Shown: positions 34,947 through 43,910, numbered from the stretch's first letter. The stretch is DNA of 64,000 nucleotides from Pseudomonas sp. SJZ074 (GCF_007828215.1 NZ_VIUE01000026.1:1-64000), one strand, 5' to 3'. Notes: generated by a model from the letters alone, not told the origin. Translations and numbers: made by a program.

Positions 34947-35309
34947 ATGAGCATCGAGGACATCGTCGACTTCAGCCAAGCCAGCACCGTCGCCGATCGC
35001 TATCGCCCGGACCCGGCAAAGGTTCTCAAGGGCGATCCCGAACAAGCTGTGTTCAACCACTACAACAGTCCCTGCGGGCAAATGAATGCCGGGGTCTGGG
35101 AAGGCGCGGTCGGCCAGTGGATGGTCAACTACACCGAGCATGAATATTGCGAAATCGTCCAGGGGGTGTCCGTGCTGCGGGACAACGACGGCAATGCCAA
35201 GACATTGCGCGCAGGCGACCGCTTTGTGATTCCAGCGGGCTTCAAGGGCACCTGGGAAGTGCTGGAGCCGTGCCGCAAGATTTATGTGGTGTTTGAGCAG
35301 AAGGCTTGA
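34947..35309 (+). CDS. Cupin (DUF861) domain protein
   Basis: A 120-residue single cupin of the DUF861 (EutQ/ureidoglycolate-like) group. Motif 1 is NYTEHEYCEIVQG and motif 2 is LRAGDRFVIPAGFKGTWEV. Metal-binding residues are only partly conserved, so it may not be an enzyme. It is divergent from kauB, with 231 bp between them, and may share its control, perhaps by PauR. Function is unknown. Confidence 0.85.
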   Translation: MSIEDIVDFSQASTVADRYRPDPAKVLKGDPEQAVFNHYNSPCGQMNAGVWEGAVGQWMVNYTEHEYCEIVQGVSVLRDNDGNAKTLRAGDRFVIPAGFKGTWEVLEPCRKIYVVFEQKA

Positions 35310-35334
35310 GTTTTCGTTGGCCGGACTGACCCCA

Positions 35335-35356
35335 TCGCGAGCAGGCTCGCCCCCAC
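35335..35356 (-). repeat. Solitary REP sequence
   Basis: A single inverted REP with one variant base in the CTCGCCCCCAC arm (usual CTCGCTCCCAC). No partner lies nearby. It is located just after the cupin gene. Confidence 0.75.
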
Positions 35357-35387
35357 AGGGATTGGATCAGGGCTGGAAGCCAGCAAC

Positions 35388-35423
35388 AAAAAAGGCCCGT
35401 ATCTCACGATACGGGCCTTTTTT
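35388..35423. terminator. Bidirectional terminator of rpmB-rpmG
   Basis: AAAGGCCCGTATC (35391-35403) pairs with GATACGGGCCTTT (35408-35420) around TCAC. A tracts and T tracts flank both sides. It lies 20 bases after the rpmG stop and also ends the convergent cupin transcript. Confidence 0.92.
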
Positions 35424-35442
35424 GTAAAGAGGGAAAAATCAA

Positions 35443-35598
35443 TTACTTGATTTTGCCTTCCTTGTAGATCACGTGCTTGCGAACAACCGGATCATATTTC
35501 TTGATCTCGATTTTGTCCGGGGTAGTACGCTTGTTCTTGTCGGTAGTGTAGAAGTGACCAGTACCGGCGCTCGAGATCAAACGAATCAATTCACGCAT
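35443..35598 (-). CDS. rpmG: 50S ribosomal protein L33
   Basis: A 51-residue protein translated from the reverse strand: MRELIRLISSAGTGHFYTTD and a C-terminal VVRKHVIYKEGKIK. This is L33. It has no CxxC pairs, so it is the zinc-free (C-minus) form. A GGGAGC-type site lies before its ATG. It follows rpmB by 11 bp in the classic rpmB-rpmG operon. Confidence 0.95.
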   Translation of the reverse strand: MRELIRLISSAGTGHFYTTDKNKRTTPDKIEIKKYDPVVRKHVIYKEGKIK

Positions 35599-35609
35599 GA
35601 TTAGCTCCC

Positions 35610-35843
35610 TTAAACCTTGCCATCGCGGCGAAGTTCGGCCAGCACGACATCAATGCCGCGCTTGTCGATGATACGCATGCCTTTGGCAGATACGCGCAGA
35701 CGTACAAAACGTTTCTCGGACTCAACCCAGAAGCGGTGATGCTGCAGGTTCGGCAGGAAACGACGACGGGTTTTGTTGTTTGCGTGGGAAATGTTATTCC
35801 CAGTCACCGGACCCTTACCGGTAACTTGACAGACTCTAGACAT
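35610..35843 (-). CDS. rpmB: 50S ribosomal protein L28
   Basis: A 77-residue basic protein (MSRVCQVTGKGPVTGNN, RRRFLPNLQHHRFW, KGMRIIDKRGIDVVLAEL), the full L28 family length. It is the first gene of rpmB-rpmG. A plausible promoter lies about 150 bp upstream, leaving a leader long enough for regulation. Confidence 0.97.
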   Translation of the reverse strand: MSRVCQVTGKGPVTGNNISHANNKTRRRFLPNLQHHRFWVESEKRFVRLRVSAKGMRIIDKRGIDVVLAELRRDGKV

Positions 35844-36280
35844 GCCTCAGCCCTCTAAAACCACATGCCCAACCCGGCATGGGTTGGCCGCTTAATCTCT
35901 CAGTCATTTGGCGCCAGGCGCCGCGTTTCTTTAAGGGTCTTACCGGCTACACCTACAGTGAAGGAACCGGGCCCCTAGAAAAGAGCGCTGCTTTATACCA
36001 GAAAGACCTCGGTGCAACAACATCCCGTGTGATTTGTCTTAACCTGGAAACCTCGGGCAACCGTGCCGAACGGCTGCGGCAAGGGCTGGCGATGGCTGTG
36101 ACCGCTCGTCGCGGCATCCGGTTTTTTTCAATGTCGACAGGTTCTAACGCCTCAATGCGCTGGCGCAGGGTGCCGGAAAAAGCAAAAAGGGGATAGTCAT
36201 TTGGCAACGAGCCCACTAGGGTAGGCCTTTTCCAGACTGCACTCGCAGATGGGCCTTCGACCTGACAAGGAAACCCGATC
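35844..36280. other. Intergenic region between rpmB and the peptide-binding protein
   Basis: These 437 bases hold the rpmB promoter and leader on the left and the upstream region of the substrate-binding protein on the right, where AAGGAA precedes its start. A GGCGCC-AG-GCGCC repeat at about 35910-35923 may form a leader hairpin. Frames of about 105 and 174 codons are open here, but they overlap neighbours or lack ribosome sites and protein features. I see no gene. Confidence 0.6.
35992..36020 (-). promoter_or_regulatory. Probable sigma-70 promoter of rpmB-rpmG
   Basis: On the minus strand TTGTTG (36015-36020) and TATAAA (35992-35997) are separated by exactly 17 bases. Transcription would begin near 35985, leaving a leader of about 140 bases before rpmB. 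Confidence 0.5.
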
Positions 36281-37870
36281 ATGCGCCTCGCTGCCCTCTC
36301 ACTGTTGCTCGCCCCTCTGCTGATCAGCCCATTGGCCCAGGCCGCCGCCCTGAGCGTCTGCACCGAGGCCAGTCCGGAGGGATTCGATGTCGTCCAATAC
36401 AATTCGCTGACGACCACCAATGCTTCTGCCGATGTCCTGATGAACCGACTGGTGGATTTCGACACCGCCAGCGGCAAGGTAGTCCCCAGCCTGGCCGAGC
36501 GCTGGGACGTCTCGACCGATGGGCTGACCTACGTGTTCAACCTGCGTCCAAAGGTCAGGTTTCACCAGACCGAATATTTCACGCCCCATCGTGACCTGAG
36601 CGCCGAAGACGTGAAGTTCAGCTTCGAACGCATGCTGGACCCCGCCAATCCCTGGCATAAAGTCGCCCAGAGCGGCTTCCCGCACGCCCAGTCCATGCAG
36701 CTGCCGGCGCTGATCAAGAAAATCGACGCCCTGGACCCACTGACCGTGCGCTTTACCCTCGATCATGCGGACTCCACGTTCCTGGCCACGCTGAGCATGG
36801 GCTTCGCCTCGATCTATTCGGCTGAATACGCCGATCAATTGATGAAGGCCGGCACACCGGAAAAACTCAACAACCAGCCCATCGGCACCGGCCCGTTCAT
36901 CTTCAGCCGGTTCCAGAAGGACGCCTCGATTCGCTACAAGGCCAACAACGATTACTTCGCCGGCAAACCCCAGGTCGACCCGCTGATCTTTGCCATTACG
37001 CCGGATGCAAACGTGCGCCTGCAGAAACTGCGGCGCAACGAATGCCAGATCGCCCTCTCGCCCAAGCCTTTGGACGTGCAGGCCGCCCGGCAGGAAGCGA
37101 CCCTGAAGGTGGAACAGACCGATGCCTTCATGACCGCTTTCGTGGCGATCAACAGCCAGCATCCTCCCCTGGACAAGCCAGAGGTACGCCAGGCCATCAA
37201 CCTTGCCTTCGACAAAGCCAGCTACCTCAAGACCGTCTTCGAAGGCACCGCCGAAGCGGCCAACGGCCCCTACCCGCCAAACACCTGGAGCTACGCCAGG
37301 AACCTGCCCGGCTATGCCCATGACCCGGCCAAGGCCCGTGAGCTGCTGGCCAAGGCCGGCTTGAAGGAAGGGTTCCAGACCACGATCTGGACCCGTCCTT
37401 CCGGCAGCCTGCTGAACCCCAACCCCAGCCTCGGCGCGCAGTTGCTGCAATCTGACCTGGCAGAAGTCGGCATCCAGGCCGAGATCCGGGTGATCGAATG
37501 GGGCGAGCTGATCCGTCGCGCCAAGGCCGGCGAGCATGACCTGCTGTTCATGGGCTGGGCCGGCGACAACGGCGACCCGGACAACTTCCTGACGCCGCAG
37601 TTTTCCTGCGCGGCGGTCAAGTCCGGGACCAACTTCGCCCGTTATTGCAACCAGGACCTGGACAAGCTGATCAGCGCCGGCAAGACCACCGGTGAACAGG
37701 GCGTGCGCACCAAGCTCTATGAACAGGCCCAGGCACAGATCCAGCAGCAGGCCCTGTGGCTACCACTGGCCCACCCGACCGCGTTCGCCCTGGTTCGCAA
37801 GGACCTGCAGGGTTATGCCGTCAGCCCGTTCGGGCGCCAGGATTATTCGAAGGTCAGCCTCAAGCCGTAA
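36281..37870 (+). CDS. Peptide ABC transporter substrate-binding protein (SBP_bac_5 family)
   Basis: A 529-residue periplasmic protein with signal peptide MRLAALSLLLAPLLISPLAQ, cleaved after AQA. The mature part fits SBP_bac_5 (DppA/OppA type): VVPSLAERWDVSTDGLTYVF, SAEDVKFSFERMLDP, NQPIGTGPFIF and VRQAINLAFDK. It would deliver dipeptides or related ligands to an ABC permease. No permease or ATPase genes adjoin, so it is an orphan. PAO1 PA5317 has the same place as I recall. Confidence 0.93.
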   Translation: MRLAALSLLLAPLLISPLAQAAALSVCTEASPEGFDVVQYNSLTTTNASADVLMNRLVDFDTASGKVVPSLAERWDVSTDGLTYVFNLRPKVRFHQTEYFTPHRDLSAEDVKFSFERMLDPANPWHKVAQSGFPHAQSMQLPALIKKIDALDPLTVRFTLDHADSTFLATLSMGFASIYSAEYADQLMKAGTPEKLNNQPIGTGPFIFSRFQKDASIRYKANNDYFAGKPQVDPLIFAITPDANVRLQKLRRNECQIALSPKPLDVQAARQEATLKVEQTDAFMTAFVAINSQHPPLDKPEVRQAINLAFDKASYLKTVFEGTAEAANGPYPPNTWSYARNLPGYAHDPAKARELLAKAGLKEGFQTTIWTRPSGSLLNPNPSLGAQLLQSDLAEVGIQAEIRVIEWGELIRRAKAGEHDLLFMGWAGDNGDPDNFLTPQFSCAAVKSGTNFARYCNQDLDKLISAGKTTGEQGVRTKLYEQAQAQIQQQALWLPLAHPTAFALVRKDLQGYAVSPFGRQDYSKVSLKP

Positions 37871-37946
37871 GCTGCAAGCTGCAAGCTGCAAGCTCAAGAG
37901 CAGATCACACCCCGCTCTGAACTTGCAGCTTGAAGCTGAAAGCTTG
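37869..37946. repeat. GCTGCAA tandem repeat with inverted counterpart
   Basis: Three head-to-tail GCTGCAA units begin right after the stop codon (37871-37891). About 30 bases further CTTGCAGCTTGAAGCTGAAA gives an imperfect inverted copy (37922-37941). The pair can form a long hairpin between the convergent substrate-binding protein and radC genes and could stop both transcripts. Confidence 0.7.
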
Positions 37947-37954
37947 CCGCTGCT

Positions 37955-38629
37955 TCACATCCACCCATACTCCGCCATCGACAGCGGCTCCCCATCACCG
38001 ACGATGAAGTGATCGAGCACCCGCACATCAATCAGCTCCAGCGCTTCTTGAAGTCGCTCGGTGAGCACCCGATCAGCCTGGCTGGGCTCGGTGTTGCCGG
38101 AAGGATGGTTGTGGCACAGGATCAGCGCGGCGGCATTGTGGGCCAGGGCGCGTTTGACCACCTGCCGGGGATAGACGCTGGCGCTGTCGATGGAACCGCG
38201 AAACAGCGCTTCGTAGGCCAGCACCCGGTGCCGGGAGTCGAGGAACAGGCAGCCGAACACCTCATGGGGTTCGTGCCGCAACATGGCCTTGAGATAATCA
38301 CGCACCACCAGCGGGCTCTCCAGCACCGACTCTCGCCGCAAGTCCTCGGCCAAATGTCGACGCCCCATTTCCAGGACCGCTTGCAACTGGGCAAATTTCG
38401 CCGGGCCCAGCCCCAGTTGCGCGCTGAAGGTGCGCATGTCGGCTTCCAGCAGAACCCGCAGGCAACCGAATTGATGCAGCAGGTGTCGAGCCAGGTCCAC
38501 CGCGCTTTTCCCGGACACACCGGTGCGCAGGAAGATCGCCAGCAGTTCGGCATCCGAAAGGCTCGCCGAACCCAATTCCAATAACTTCTCCCGCGGACGC
38601 TCCGCCGCCGGCCAATCACGAATACTCAT
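37955..38629 (-). CDS. radC: RadC/JAB-domain protein
   Basis: A 224-residue protein. A helix-hairpin-helix-like N-terminal half (LELGSASLSDAELLAIFLRTG) precedes a JAMM/MPN metal-binding domain with the signature LCHNHPSGNTEPSQAD near residue 170. The molecular role is unsettled despite the name; there is no good evidence for DNA repair. It is divergent from coaBC, 146 bp apart, as in many gammaproteobacteria. Confidence 0.94.
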   Translation of the reverse strand: MSIRDWPAAERPREKLLELGSASLSDAELLAIFLRTGVSGKSAVDLARHLLHQFGCLRVLLEADMRTFSAQLGLGPAKFAQLQAVLEMGRRHLAEDLRRESVLESPLVVRDYLKAMLRHEPHEVFGCLFLDSRHRVLAYEALFRGSIDSASVYPRQVVKRALAHNAAALILCHNHPSGNTEPSQADRVLTERLQEALELIDVRVLDHFIVGDGEPLSMAEYGWM

Positions 38630-38775
38630 AGGACCTCCTGGTCAGTGGCGCGCCGCTGTTCCATAGCGGTCGCTGTGATATCGTAGCCCATCTTTTTTGC
38701 AGGCGATTTGCACCCTGGCAGGCTGCTGTCGAGAAGTTCGTCCTGTATTGACCACTGAAATCCAAAGGCAGGCTT

Positions 38776-39984
38776 ATGCAGCGGCTGTATCGGAAACGCA
38801 TCGTTCTGGGCGTCGGCGGCGGCATTGCCGCCTACAAGAGCGCCGAGCTGGTTCGCAGGCTGATCGACCAGGGCGCGGAAGTGCGCGTCGTCATGACCCG
38901 TGGCGGCAGTGAGTTCATCACCCCCCTGACCATGCAGGCCCTGTCCGGGCACCCGGTCCACCTGGATCTGCTCGACCCGGCGGCCGAAGCCGCCATGGGT
39001 CATATCGAACTGGCCAAGTGGGCCGACCTGGTGCTGATCGCCCCGGCCACCGCCGACCTCATTGCCCGCCTGGCCCAAGGCATCGCCAATGATCTGCTGA
39101 CCACCCTGGTACTCGCCACCGACGCCGTGGTCGCCGTCGCACCGGCCATGAACCAGGCCATGTGGCGCGATCCGGCCACCCAGGCCAACCTGCAACTGCT
39201 CGAAAGCCGCGACCTGAAAGTCTTTGGCCCGGCCTCCGGCAGCCAGGCCTGCGGCGATGTCGGTATGGGCCGCATGCTCGAAGCCACCGACCTGGCCCAA
39301 TGTGCCGCCGACTGCTTCCAGCGCCACGCCCTGACCGGCAAGCACGTGCTGATTACCGCCGGACCGACCCAGGAAAACATCGACCCGGTGCGCTACATCA
39401 CCAACCACAGTTCCGGAAAAATGGGCTTCGCCCTGGCCGAGGCCGCGGTGGAAGCCGGCGCCCGGGTGACACTGATCACCGGCCCCGTGCACCTGCCGAC
39501 GCCGGATCGGGTGACCCGCATCGACGTAGTCAGCGCCCGGGACATGCTCGCAGCCTGCGAAGCGGCCATCCCCTGCGACCTGTTCATCGCCTCGGCCGCG
39601 GTAGCGGACTACCGCCCTGAGGTCATTGCCCCGCAAAAATTGAAGAAAGACCCTACGAGCGGCGACGGCCTGTTATTACAAATGGTCCGCAACCCGGATA
39701 TTCTTGCCACCATCGCCACCCGTCCCGACCGCCCTTTCAGTGTCGGCTTCGCCGCCGAAACCGAAAACCTGCTCGATTACGCCGCGCGCAAGCTCAAGGA
39801 CAAGAATCTGGACTTGATCGTCGCCAACGACGTCGCCAACCCGAGCATCGGCTTCAACAGCGAAGAAAACGCCTGCAGCGTGATCGACCGCCAGTTGCAC
39901 GCCACCCTTTTCGCCCAGACCAGCAAAGGCAAGATCGCCCGCCAGCTGATCACTTTCATCGCCGAACGGCTGAACCAGGTTTAA
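38776..39984 (+). CDS. coaBC: Bifunctional phosphopantothenoylcysteine decarboxylase/synthetase CoaBC
   Basis: A 402-residue fusion. The N-terminal CoaC flavoprotein part (about 1-190) has GGGIAAYKSAELVRRL, the catalytic His in HIELAKWADL, PAMNQAMW and the Cys in GSQACGDVGMGRM. The C-terminal CoaB part has ITAGPTQENIDPVRYITN and SSGKMGFALAEAA, then IVANDV. It makes 4'-phosphopantetheine from phosphopantothenate and cysteine in CoA synthesis. It lies 5 bp before dut, in an operon. Confidence 0.96.
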   Translation: MQRLYRKRIVLGVGGGIAAYKSAELVRRLIDQGAEVRVVMTRGGSEFITPLTMQALSGHPVHLDLLDPAAEAAMGHIELAKWADLVLIAPATADLIARLAQGIANDLLTTLVLATDAVVAVAPAMNQAMWRDPATQANLQLLESRDLKVFGPASGSQACGDVGMGRMLEATDLAQCAADCFQRHALTGKHVLITAGPTQENIDPVRYITNHSSGKMGFALAEAAVEAGARVTLITGPVHLPTPDRVTRIDVVSARDMLAACEAAIPCDLFIASAAVADYRPEVIAPQKLKKDPTSGDGLLLQMVRNPDILATIATRPDRPFSVGFAAETENLLDYAARKLKDKNLDLIVANDVANPSIGFNSEENACSVIDRQLHATLFAQTSKGKIARQLITFIAERLNQV

Positions 39985-39989
39985 TTGAC

Positions 39990-40445
39990 ATGCACGCGCT
40001 ACAAGCCAAGATCCTCGACCCTCGCATCGGCAGCGAATTCCCGCTGCCGCAATACGCCACACCGGGCTCCGCCGGCCTCGACCTGCGGGCGATGCTCAAA
40101 CAGGACACCGTCCTGGAGCCGGGCCAGACCTTGCTGATTCCCACCGGCCTGTCGGTGTACATCGCTGATCCGGGCCTGGCCGCACTGATCCTGCCACGCT
40201 CGGGCCTGGGTCATAAGCACGGCATCGTGCTGGGCAACCTGGTGGGGCTGATCGACTCCGACTATCAGGGCGAACTGATGGTGTCATGCTGGAACCGTGG
40301 CCATACGACATTCAACATCGCCGTGGGCGAGCGCATTGCCCAGCTAGTGCTGGTACCGGTGGTCCAGGCCCACTTCGAACTGGTCGAAGAATTCGACGAG
40401 AGCCAGCGCGGCGCAGGCGGTTTCGGACATTCCGGCAGCCACTGA
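39990..40445 (+). CDS. dut: Deoxyuridine 5'-triphosphate nucleotidohydrolase
   Basis: A 151-residue trimeric dUTPase with all five motifs: PGSAGLDLRA, PRSGLGHKHG, GLIDSDYQGEL, ERIAQLVLVPV and RGAGGFGHSG at the C-terminal end. It removes dUTP and supplies dUMP for thymidylate. It is coupled to coaBC with a 5-bp gap and ends at a GC-rich terminator. Confidence 0.97.
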   Translation: MHALQAKILDPRIGSEFPLPQYATPGSAGLDLRAMLKQDTVLEPGQTLLIPTGLSVYIADPGLAALILPRSGLGHKHGIVLGNLVGLIDSDYQGELMVSCWNRGHTTFNIAVGERIAQLVLVPVVQAHFELVEEFDESQRGAGGFGHSGSH

Positions 40446-40456
40446 CCGGTGGGACA

Positions 40457-40484
40457 GGCCGGGCGCACTGCCCGGCCGGTTTAT
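40457..40484 (+). terminator. Terminator after dut
   Basis: GGCCGGGC (40457-40464) pairs with GCCCGGCC (40470-40477) around GCACT, followed by GGTTTATT. It lies 11 bases after the dut stop codon. Confidence 0.7.
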
Positions 40485-40701
40485 TAAGCTACTGTTTCAG
40501 GGCAAAAAATGCGCAATGGCTTTCTGCTAGGTTTCCCATCCGGAATCAAGGTATTAGGCGAGCGAGGCCAGGGTAACGCTGTCTCATGGCATTTTCCCAC
40601 CACGAACTCTCTGTCAAAAACGCCGTCATACCCTTCAGCTTGAGCCTGCCGGCGCTGACCGCCGGCCTGTCCAGTCACCTTCTGAATAGAGCGTCCCGCC
40701 C

Positions 40702-42099
40702 ATGAACACCCCAGCCGCAATCGCACCGATCTTTCCTGACAGCATCTTCCGCGCCTACGACATCCGTGGCGTCGTGCCGGAAACCCTGACTGGCGAAACC
40801 GCCTACTGGATCGGCCGCGCCATTGGCTCCCAGAGCCTGGCCCAGGGCGAACCGAACGTGTGCGTCGGCCGCGATGGCCGCTTGTCCGGCCCCGAGCTGG
40901 TCGAGCAGTTGATCAAGGGCGTTGCCGACAGCGGCTGCCATGTCAGCGACGTTGGCCTGGTACCGACCCCGGCCCTGTATTACGCCGCCAACGTACTGGC
41001 CGGCAAATCCGGCGTGATGCTCACCGGCAGCCACAACCCGTCGAACTACAACGGCTTCAAGATCGTCATCGCCGGCGACACCCTCGCCAACGAGCAGATC
41101 CAGGCCCTGCATACCCGCCTCAAGACCAACGACCTGAGCAGCGGCAAGGGCACTGTCACCAAAGTCGACATCCTCGAGCGCTACAGTGACGAAATCGTCA
41201 AGGACGTAAAGCTGGCCCGCCGCCTGAAAGTGGTGGTCGATTGCGGCAACGGCGCGGCCGGCGTGATCGCCCCGCAACTGATCGAAGCCCTGAACTGCGA
41301 GGTCATCCCGCTGTTCTGCGAGGTGGACGGCAACTTCCCCAACCACCATCCGGACCCGGGCAAACTGGAAAACCTCGAAGACCTGATCGCCAAGGTCAAG
41401 GAAACCAATGCCGACCTGGGCCTGGCCTTCGACGGCGACGGCGACCGCGTCGGCGTGGTGACCAACACCGGCAGCGTGGTGTTCCCCGACCGCCTGTTGA
41501 TGCTGTTCGCTCGCGACGTGGTGGCGCGCAATCCGAATGCCGAAATCATCTTCGACGTTAAATGCACCCGGCGCCTGGTCCCACTGATCAAGGAATATGG
41601 CGGTCGTGCGCTGATGTGGAAGACCGGCCATTCGTTGATCAAGAAGAAAATGAAGCAGAGCGGCGCCCTGCTGGCCGGCGAGATGAGCGGCCACATCTTC
41701 TTCAAGGAGCGCTGGTTCGGCTTCGACGACGGCATCTATAGCGCGGCACGCCTGCTGGAGATCCTCAGCAAGGAACAATCCAGCGCCGAAGACCTGTTCG
41801 CGACCTTCCCGAACGATATTTCTACGCCGGAAATCAATATCCATGTGACCGAAGAGAGCAAATTCAGCATCATTGATGCACTGCACGACGCTCAATGGGG
41901 CGAAGGGGCCGAACTGACCACCATCGATGGTGTGCGGGTCGACTATCCCCACGGCTGGGGCCTGGTTCGCGCGTCCAACACCACGCCGGTGCTGGTCCTG
42001 CGTTTCGAGGCCGATAACGAAGCCGAGTTGCAGCGCATCAAGGATGTGTTCCACACCCAACTCAAACGTGTTGCACCCGATCTTCAACTACCGTTTTGA
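40702..42099 (+). CDS. algC: Phosphomannomutase/phosphoglucomutase AlgC
   Basis: A 465-residue alpha-D-phosphohexomutase. The phosphoserine is S110 in TGSHNPSNYNGFK, the Mg2+ site is DGDGDR, the sugar-binding loop is GEMSGHI and the phosphate loop is RASNTTPVL. It interconverts Man-6-P/Man-1-P and Glc-6-P/Glc-1-P for alginate, LPS and other polysaccharides. It follows dut by 256 bp, with a terminator between, so it has its own promoter. argB begins 27 bp after it. No clear AlgR sites (CCGTTCGTC) were found upstream. Confidence 0.95.
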   Translation: MNTPAAIAPIFPDSIFRAYDIRGVVPETLTGETAYWIGRAIGSQSLAQGEPNVCVGRDGRLSGPELVEQLIKGVADSGCHVSDVGLVPTPALYYAANVLAGKSGVMLTGSHNPSNYNGFKIVIAGDTLANEQIQALHTRLKTNDLSSGKGTVTKVDILERYSDEIVKDVKLARRLKVVVDCGNGAAGVIAPQLIEALNCEVIPLFCEVDGNFPNHHPDPGKLENLEDLIAKVKETNADLGLAFDGDGDRVGVVTNTGSVVFPDRLLMLFARDVVARNPNAEIIFDVKCTRRLVPLIKEYGGRALMWKTGHSLIKKKMKQSGALLAGEMSGHIFFKERWFGFDDGIYSAARLLEILSKEQSSAEDLFATFPNDISTPEINIHVTEESKFSIIDALHDAQWGEGAELTTIDGVRVDYPHGWGLVRASNTTPVLVLRFEADNEAELQRIKDVFHTQLKRVAPDLQLPF

Positions 42100-42126
42100 T
42101 TTTTTGAAGCGCCACTGGAGCCCTGA

Positions 42127-43032
42127 ATGACCCTCGAACGCGAAGCCGCCACCAACACCGCCAAGGTCCTGTCCGAAGCGTTGCCTTATATCCGACGCTA
42201 CGTCGGCAAGACCCTGGTGATCAAATATGGCGGCAACGCGATGGAAAGCGAGGAGCTCAAGACCGGCTTCGCCCGCGACATCGTGCTGATGAAAGCCGTG
42301 GGCATCAACCCGGTGGTAGTGCATGGCGGTGGCCCGCAAATCGGCGACCTGCTCAAGCGCCTGGCGATCGAAAGCCACTTCATCGATGGCATGCGCGTCA
42401 CCGACGCGCAGACCATGGACGTGGTGGAAATGGTCCTCGGCGGCCAGGTCAACAAAGACATCGTCAACCTGATCAACCGCCATGGCGGCAGCGCCATCGG
42501 CCTGACCGGTAAAGATGCCGAGCTGATCCGGGCGAAGAAACTCACCGTCACCCGCCAGACGCCGGAAATGACCCAGCCGGAAATCATCGACATCGGCCAG
42601 GTAGGCGAAGTGGTCGGGATCAATACCGACCTGCTGAACCTGCTAGTCAAGGGCGATTTCATCCCGGTGATCGCGCCTATCGGCGTGGGCGCCAACGGCG
42701 AGTCGTACAACATCAACGCCGACCTGGTGGCCGGCAAGGTCGCCGAAGCACTGAAAGCTGAAAAGCTGATGCTGCTGACCAACATCGCCGGCCTGATGGA
42801 CAAGTCGGGCAAAGTCCTGACCGGCCTGTCGACCCAACAGGTCGACGATCTGATCGCGGACGGCACCATCTACGGCGGCATGCTGCCGAAGATCCGTTGC
42901 GCACTGGAAGCGGTGCAAGGCGGCGTCGGCAGCTCGCTGATCATCGACGGCCGGGTGCCGAATGCGATCCTGCTGGAGATCTTTACCGATACTGGCGTGG
43001 GTACGTTGATCAGTAATCGCAAGCGTCCATAA
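42127..43032 (+). CDS. argB: Acetylglutamate kinase
   Basis: A 301-residue amino acid kinase. An N-terminal helix (REAATNTAKVLSEALPYIRR) marks the arginine-sensitive hexameric type. Then come VIKYGGNAM, VVHGGGPQI, the GMRVTDAQTMDVVEMVLGG substrate region and NINADLVAGKVA for ATP binding. It catalyses the second step of arginine synthesis. It lies 27 bp after algC and ends at a strong terminator. Confidence 0.97.
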   Translation: MTLEREAATNTAKVLSEALPYIRRYVGKTLVIKYGGNAMESEELKTGFARDIVLMKAVGINPVVVHGGGPQIGDLLKRLAIESHFIDGMRVTDAQTMDVVEMVLGGQVNKDIVNLINRHGGSAIGLTGKDAELIRAKKLTVTRQTPEMTQPEIIDIGQVGEVVGINTDLLNLLVKGDFIPVIAPIGVGANGESYNINADLVAGKVAEALKAEKLMLLTNIAGLMDKSGKVLTGLSTQQVDDLIADGTIYGGMLPKIRCALEAVQGGVGSSLIIDGRVPNAILLEIFTDTGVGTLISNRKRP

Positions 43033-43042
43033 GCCACACCCC

Positions 43043-43086
43043 AAAAAAAAAGACCCCGCTCAGCCTGGCTGAGCGGGGTCTTTTTT
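43043..43086. terminator. Bidirectional terminator after argB
   Basis: GACCCCGCTCAG (43052-43063) pairs with CTGAGCGGGGTC (43069-43080). Runs of A precede and T follow. It lies about 20 bases after the argB stop codon. Confidence 0.95.
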
Positions 43087-43113
43087 GCACCGGCCACCTG
43101 CGAAATACCCCCT

Positions 43114-43201
43114 GTGGGAGCGAGCCTGCTCGCGATGGCGGAATGGACTTCAACACTGATGCTGACTGATCCGCCGCTATCGCGAGCAGGCTCGCTCCCA
43201 C
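43114..43201. repeat. REP pair (REPIN), GAGCCTGCTCGCGA subtype
   Basis: REP copies at 43114-43135 and, inverted, at 43180-43201 are 44 bases apart, between the convergent argB and pyrE genes. Confidence 0.9.
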
Positions 43202-43220
43202 CGGGGAATGTACAAGCCGA

Positions 43221-43865
43221 TCAGACGCCGAACTGCGCCCGATAAGCCTCGACCGCCGGCAAATGCTGCTTGAGCTGCGGGTCGTCGGCCAAAAACTCCA
43301 GAACCTGGGTCAGCGAAACGATGCTGATGACCGGAATGCCGAAGTCACGCTCCACTTCCTGGATCGCCGACAGCTCGCCGTTGCCACGCTCCTGACGGTT
43401 CAGCGCAATCAGCACGCCGGCGGCCTTGGCGCCATCCTGGGAAGCGATGATCTGCATCACTTCACGGATGGCGGTGCCGGCGGTGATCACGTCGTCGATG
43501 ATCAGCACGTCACCGGTCAGCGGCGCGCCCACCAGGCTGCCACCTTCACCGTGGGCCTTGGCTTCCTTGCGGTTGAAGCACCAGGGCAGGTCGCGGTCGT
43601 GATGTTCGGCCAGGGCGACGGCGGTGGTGGCGGCCAGCGGGATGCCTTTGTAGGCCGGGCCGAACAGCACGTCGAACGGGATGCCGCTCTCGACAATGGC
43701 CGCCGCATAGAAACGCCCCAGCTGGGCCAGGGCGGAACCGCTGTTGAACAGGCCGGCGTTGAAGAAGTACGGGCTCGTGCGCCCGGACTTGAGGGTGAAC
43801 TCACCGAAGCGCAAAACCCCGCGATCGATGGCAAAGCGAATGAAATCGCGCTGATACGCCTGCAT
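43221..43865 (-). CDS. pyrE: Orotate phosphoribosyltransferase
   Basis: A 214-residue type I phosphoribosyltransferase. It begins MQAYQRDFIRFAIDRGVL, contains FTLKSGRTSPYFFNAG (orotate binding), the catalytic loop RKEAKAHGEGG and the PRPP motif VLIIDDVITAGTA. It makes OMP in pyrimidine synthesis. The start at 43865 has GAGG at about 9 bases; an ATG five codons earlier lacks a site. It is divergent from crc. Confidence 0.96.
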   Translation of the reverse strand: MQAYQRDFIRFAIDRGVLRFGEFTLKSGRTSPYFFNAGLFNSGSALAQLGRFYAAAIVESGIPFDVLFGPAYKGIPLAATTAVALAEHHDRDLPWCFNRKEAKAHGEGGSLVGAPLTGDVLIIDDVITAGTAIREVMQIIASQDGAKAAGVLIALNRQERGNGELSAIQEVERDFGIPVISIVSLTQVLEFLADDPQLKQHLPAVEAYRAQFGV

Positions 43866-43910
43866 GAAAAAAAGCCTCAAATACCGCGGATTTAGCTAAA
43901 TAGGTACACG

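Noticed and set aside
35879..36196. 105-codon open frame between rpmB and the peptide-binding protein
   Set aside because: It overlaps the rpmB promoter and leader, and the product has no family features.
40485..40701. AlgR binding sites upstream of algC
   Set aside because: No CCGTTCGTC-like element could be found in the interval on either strand.
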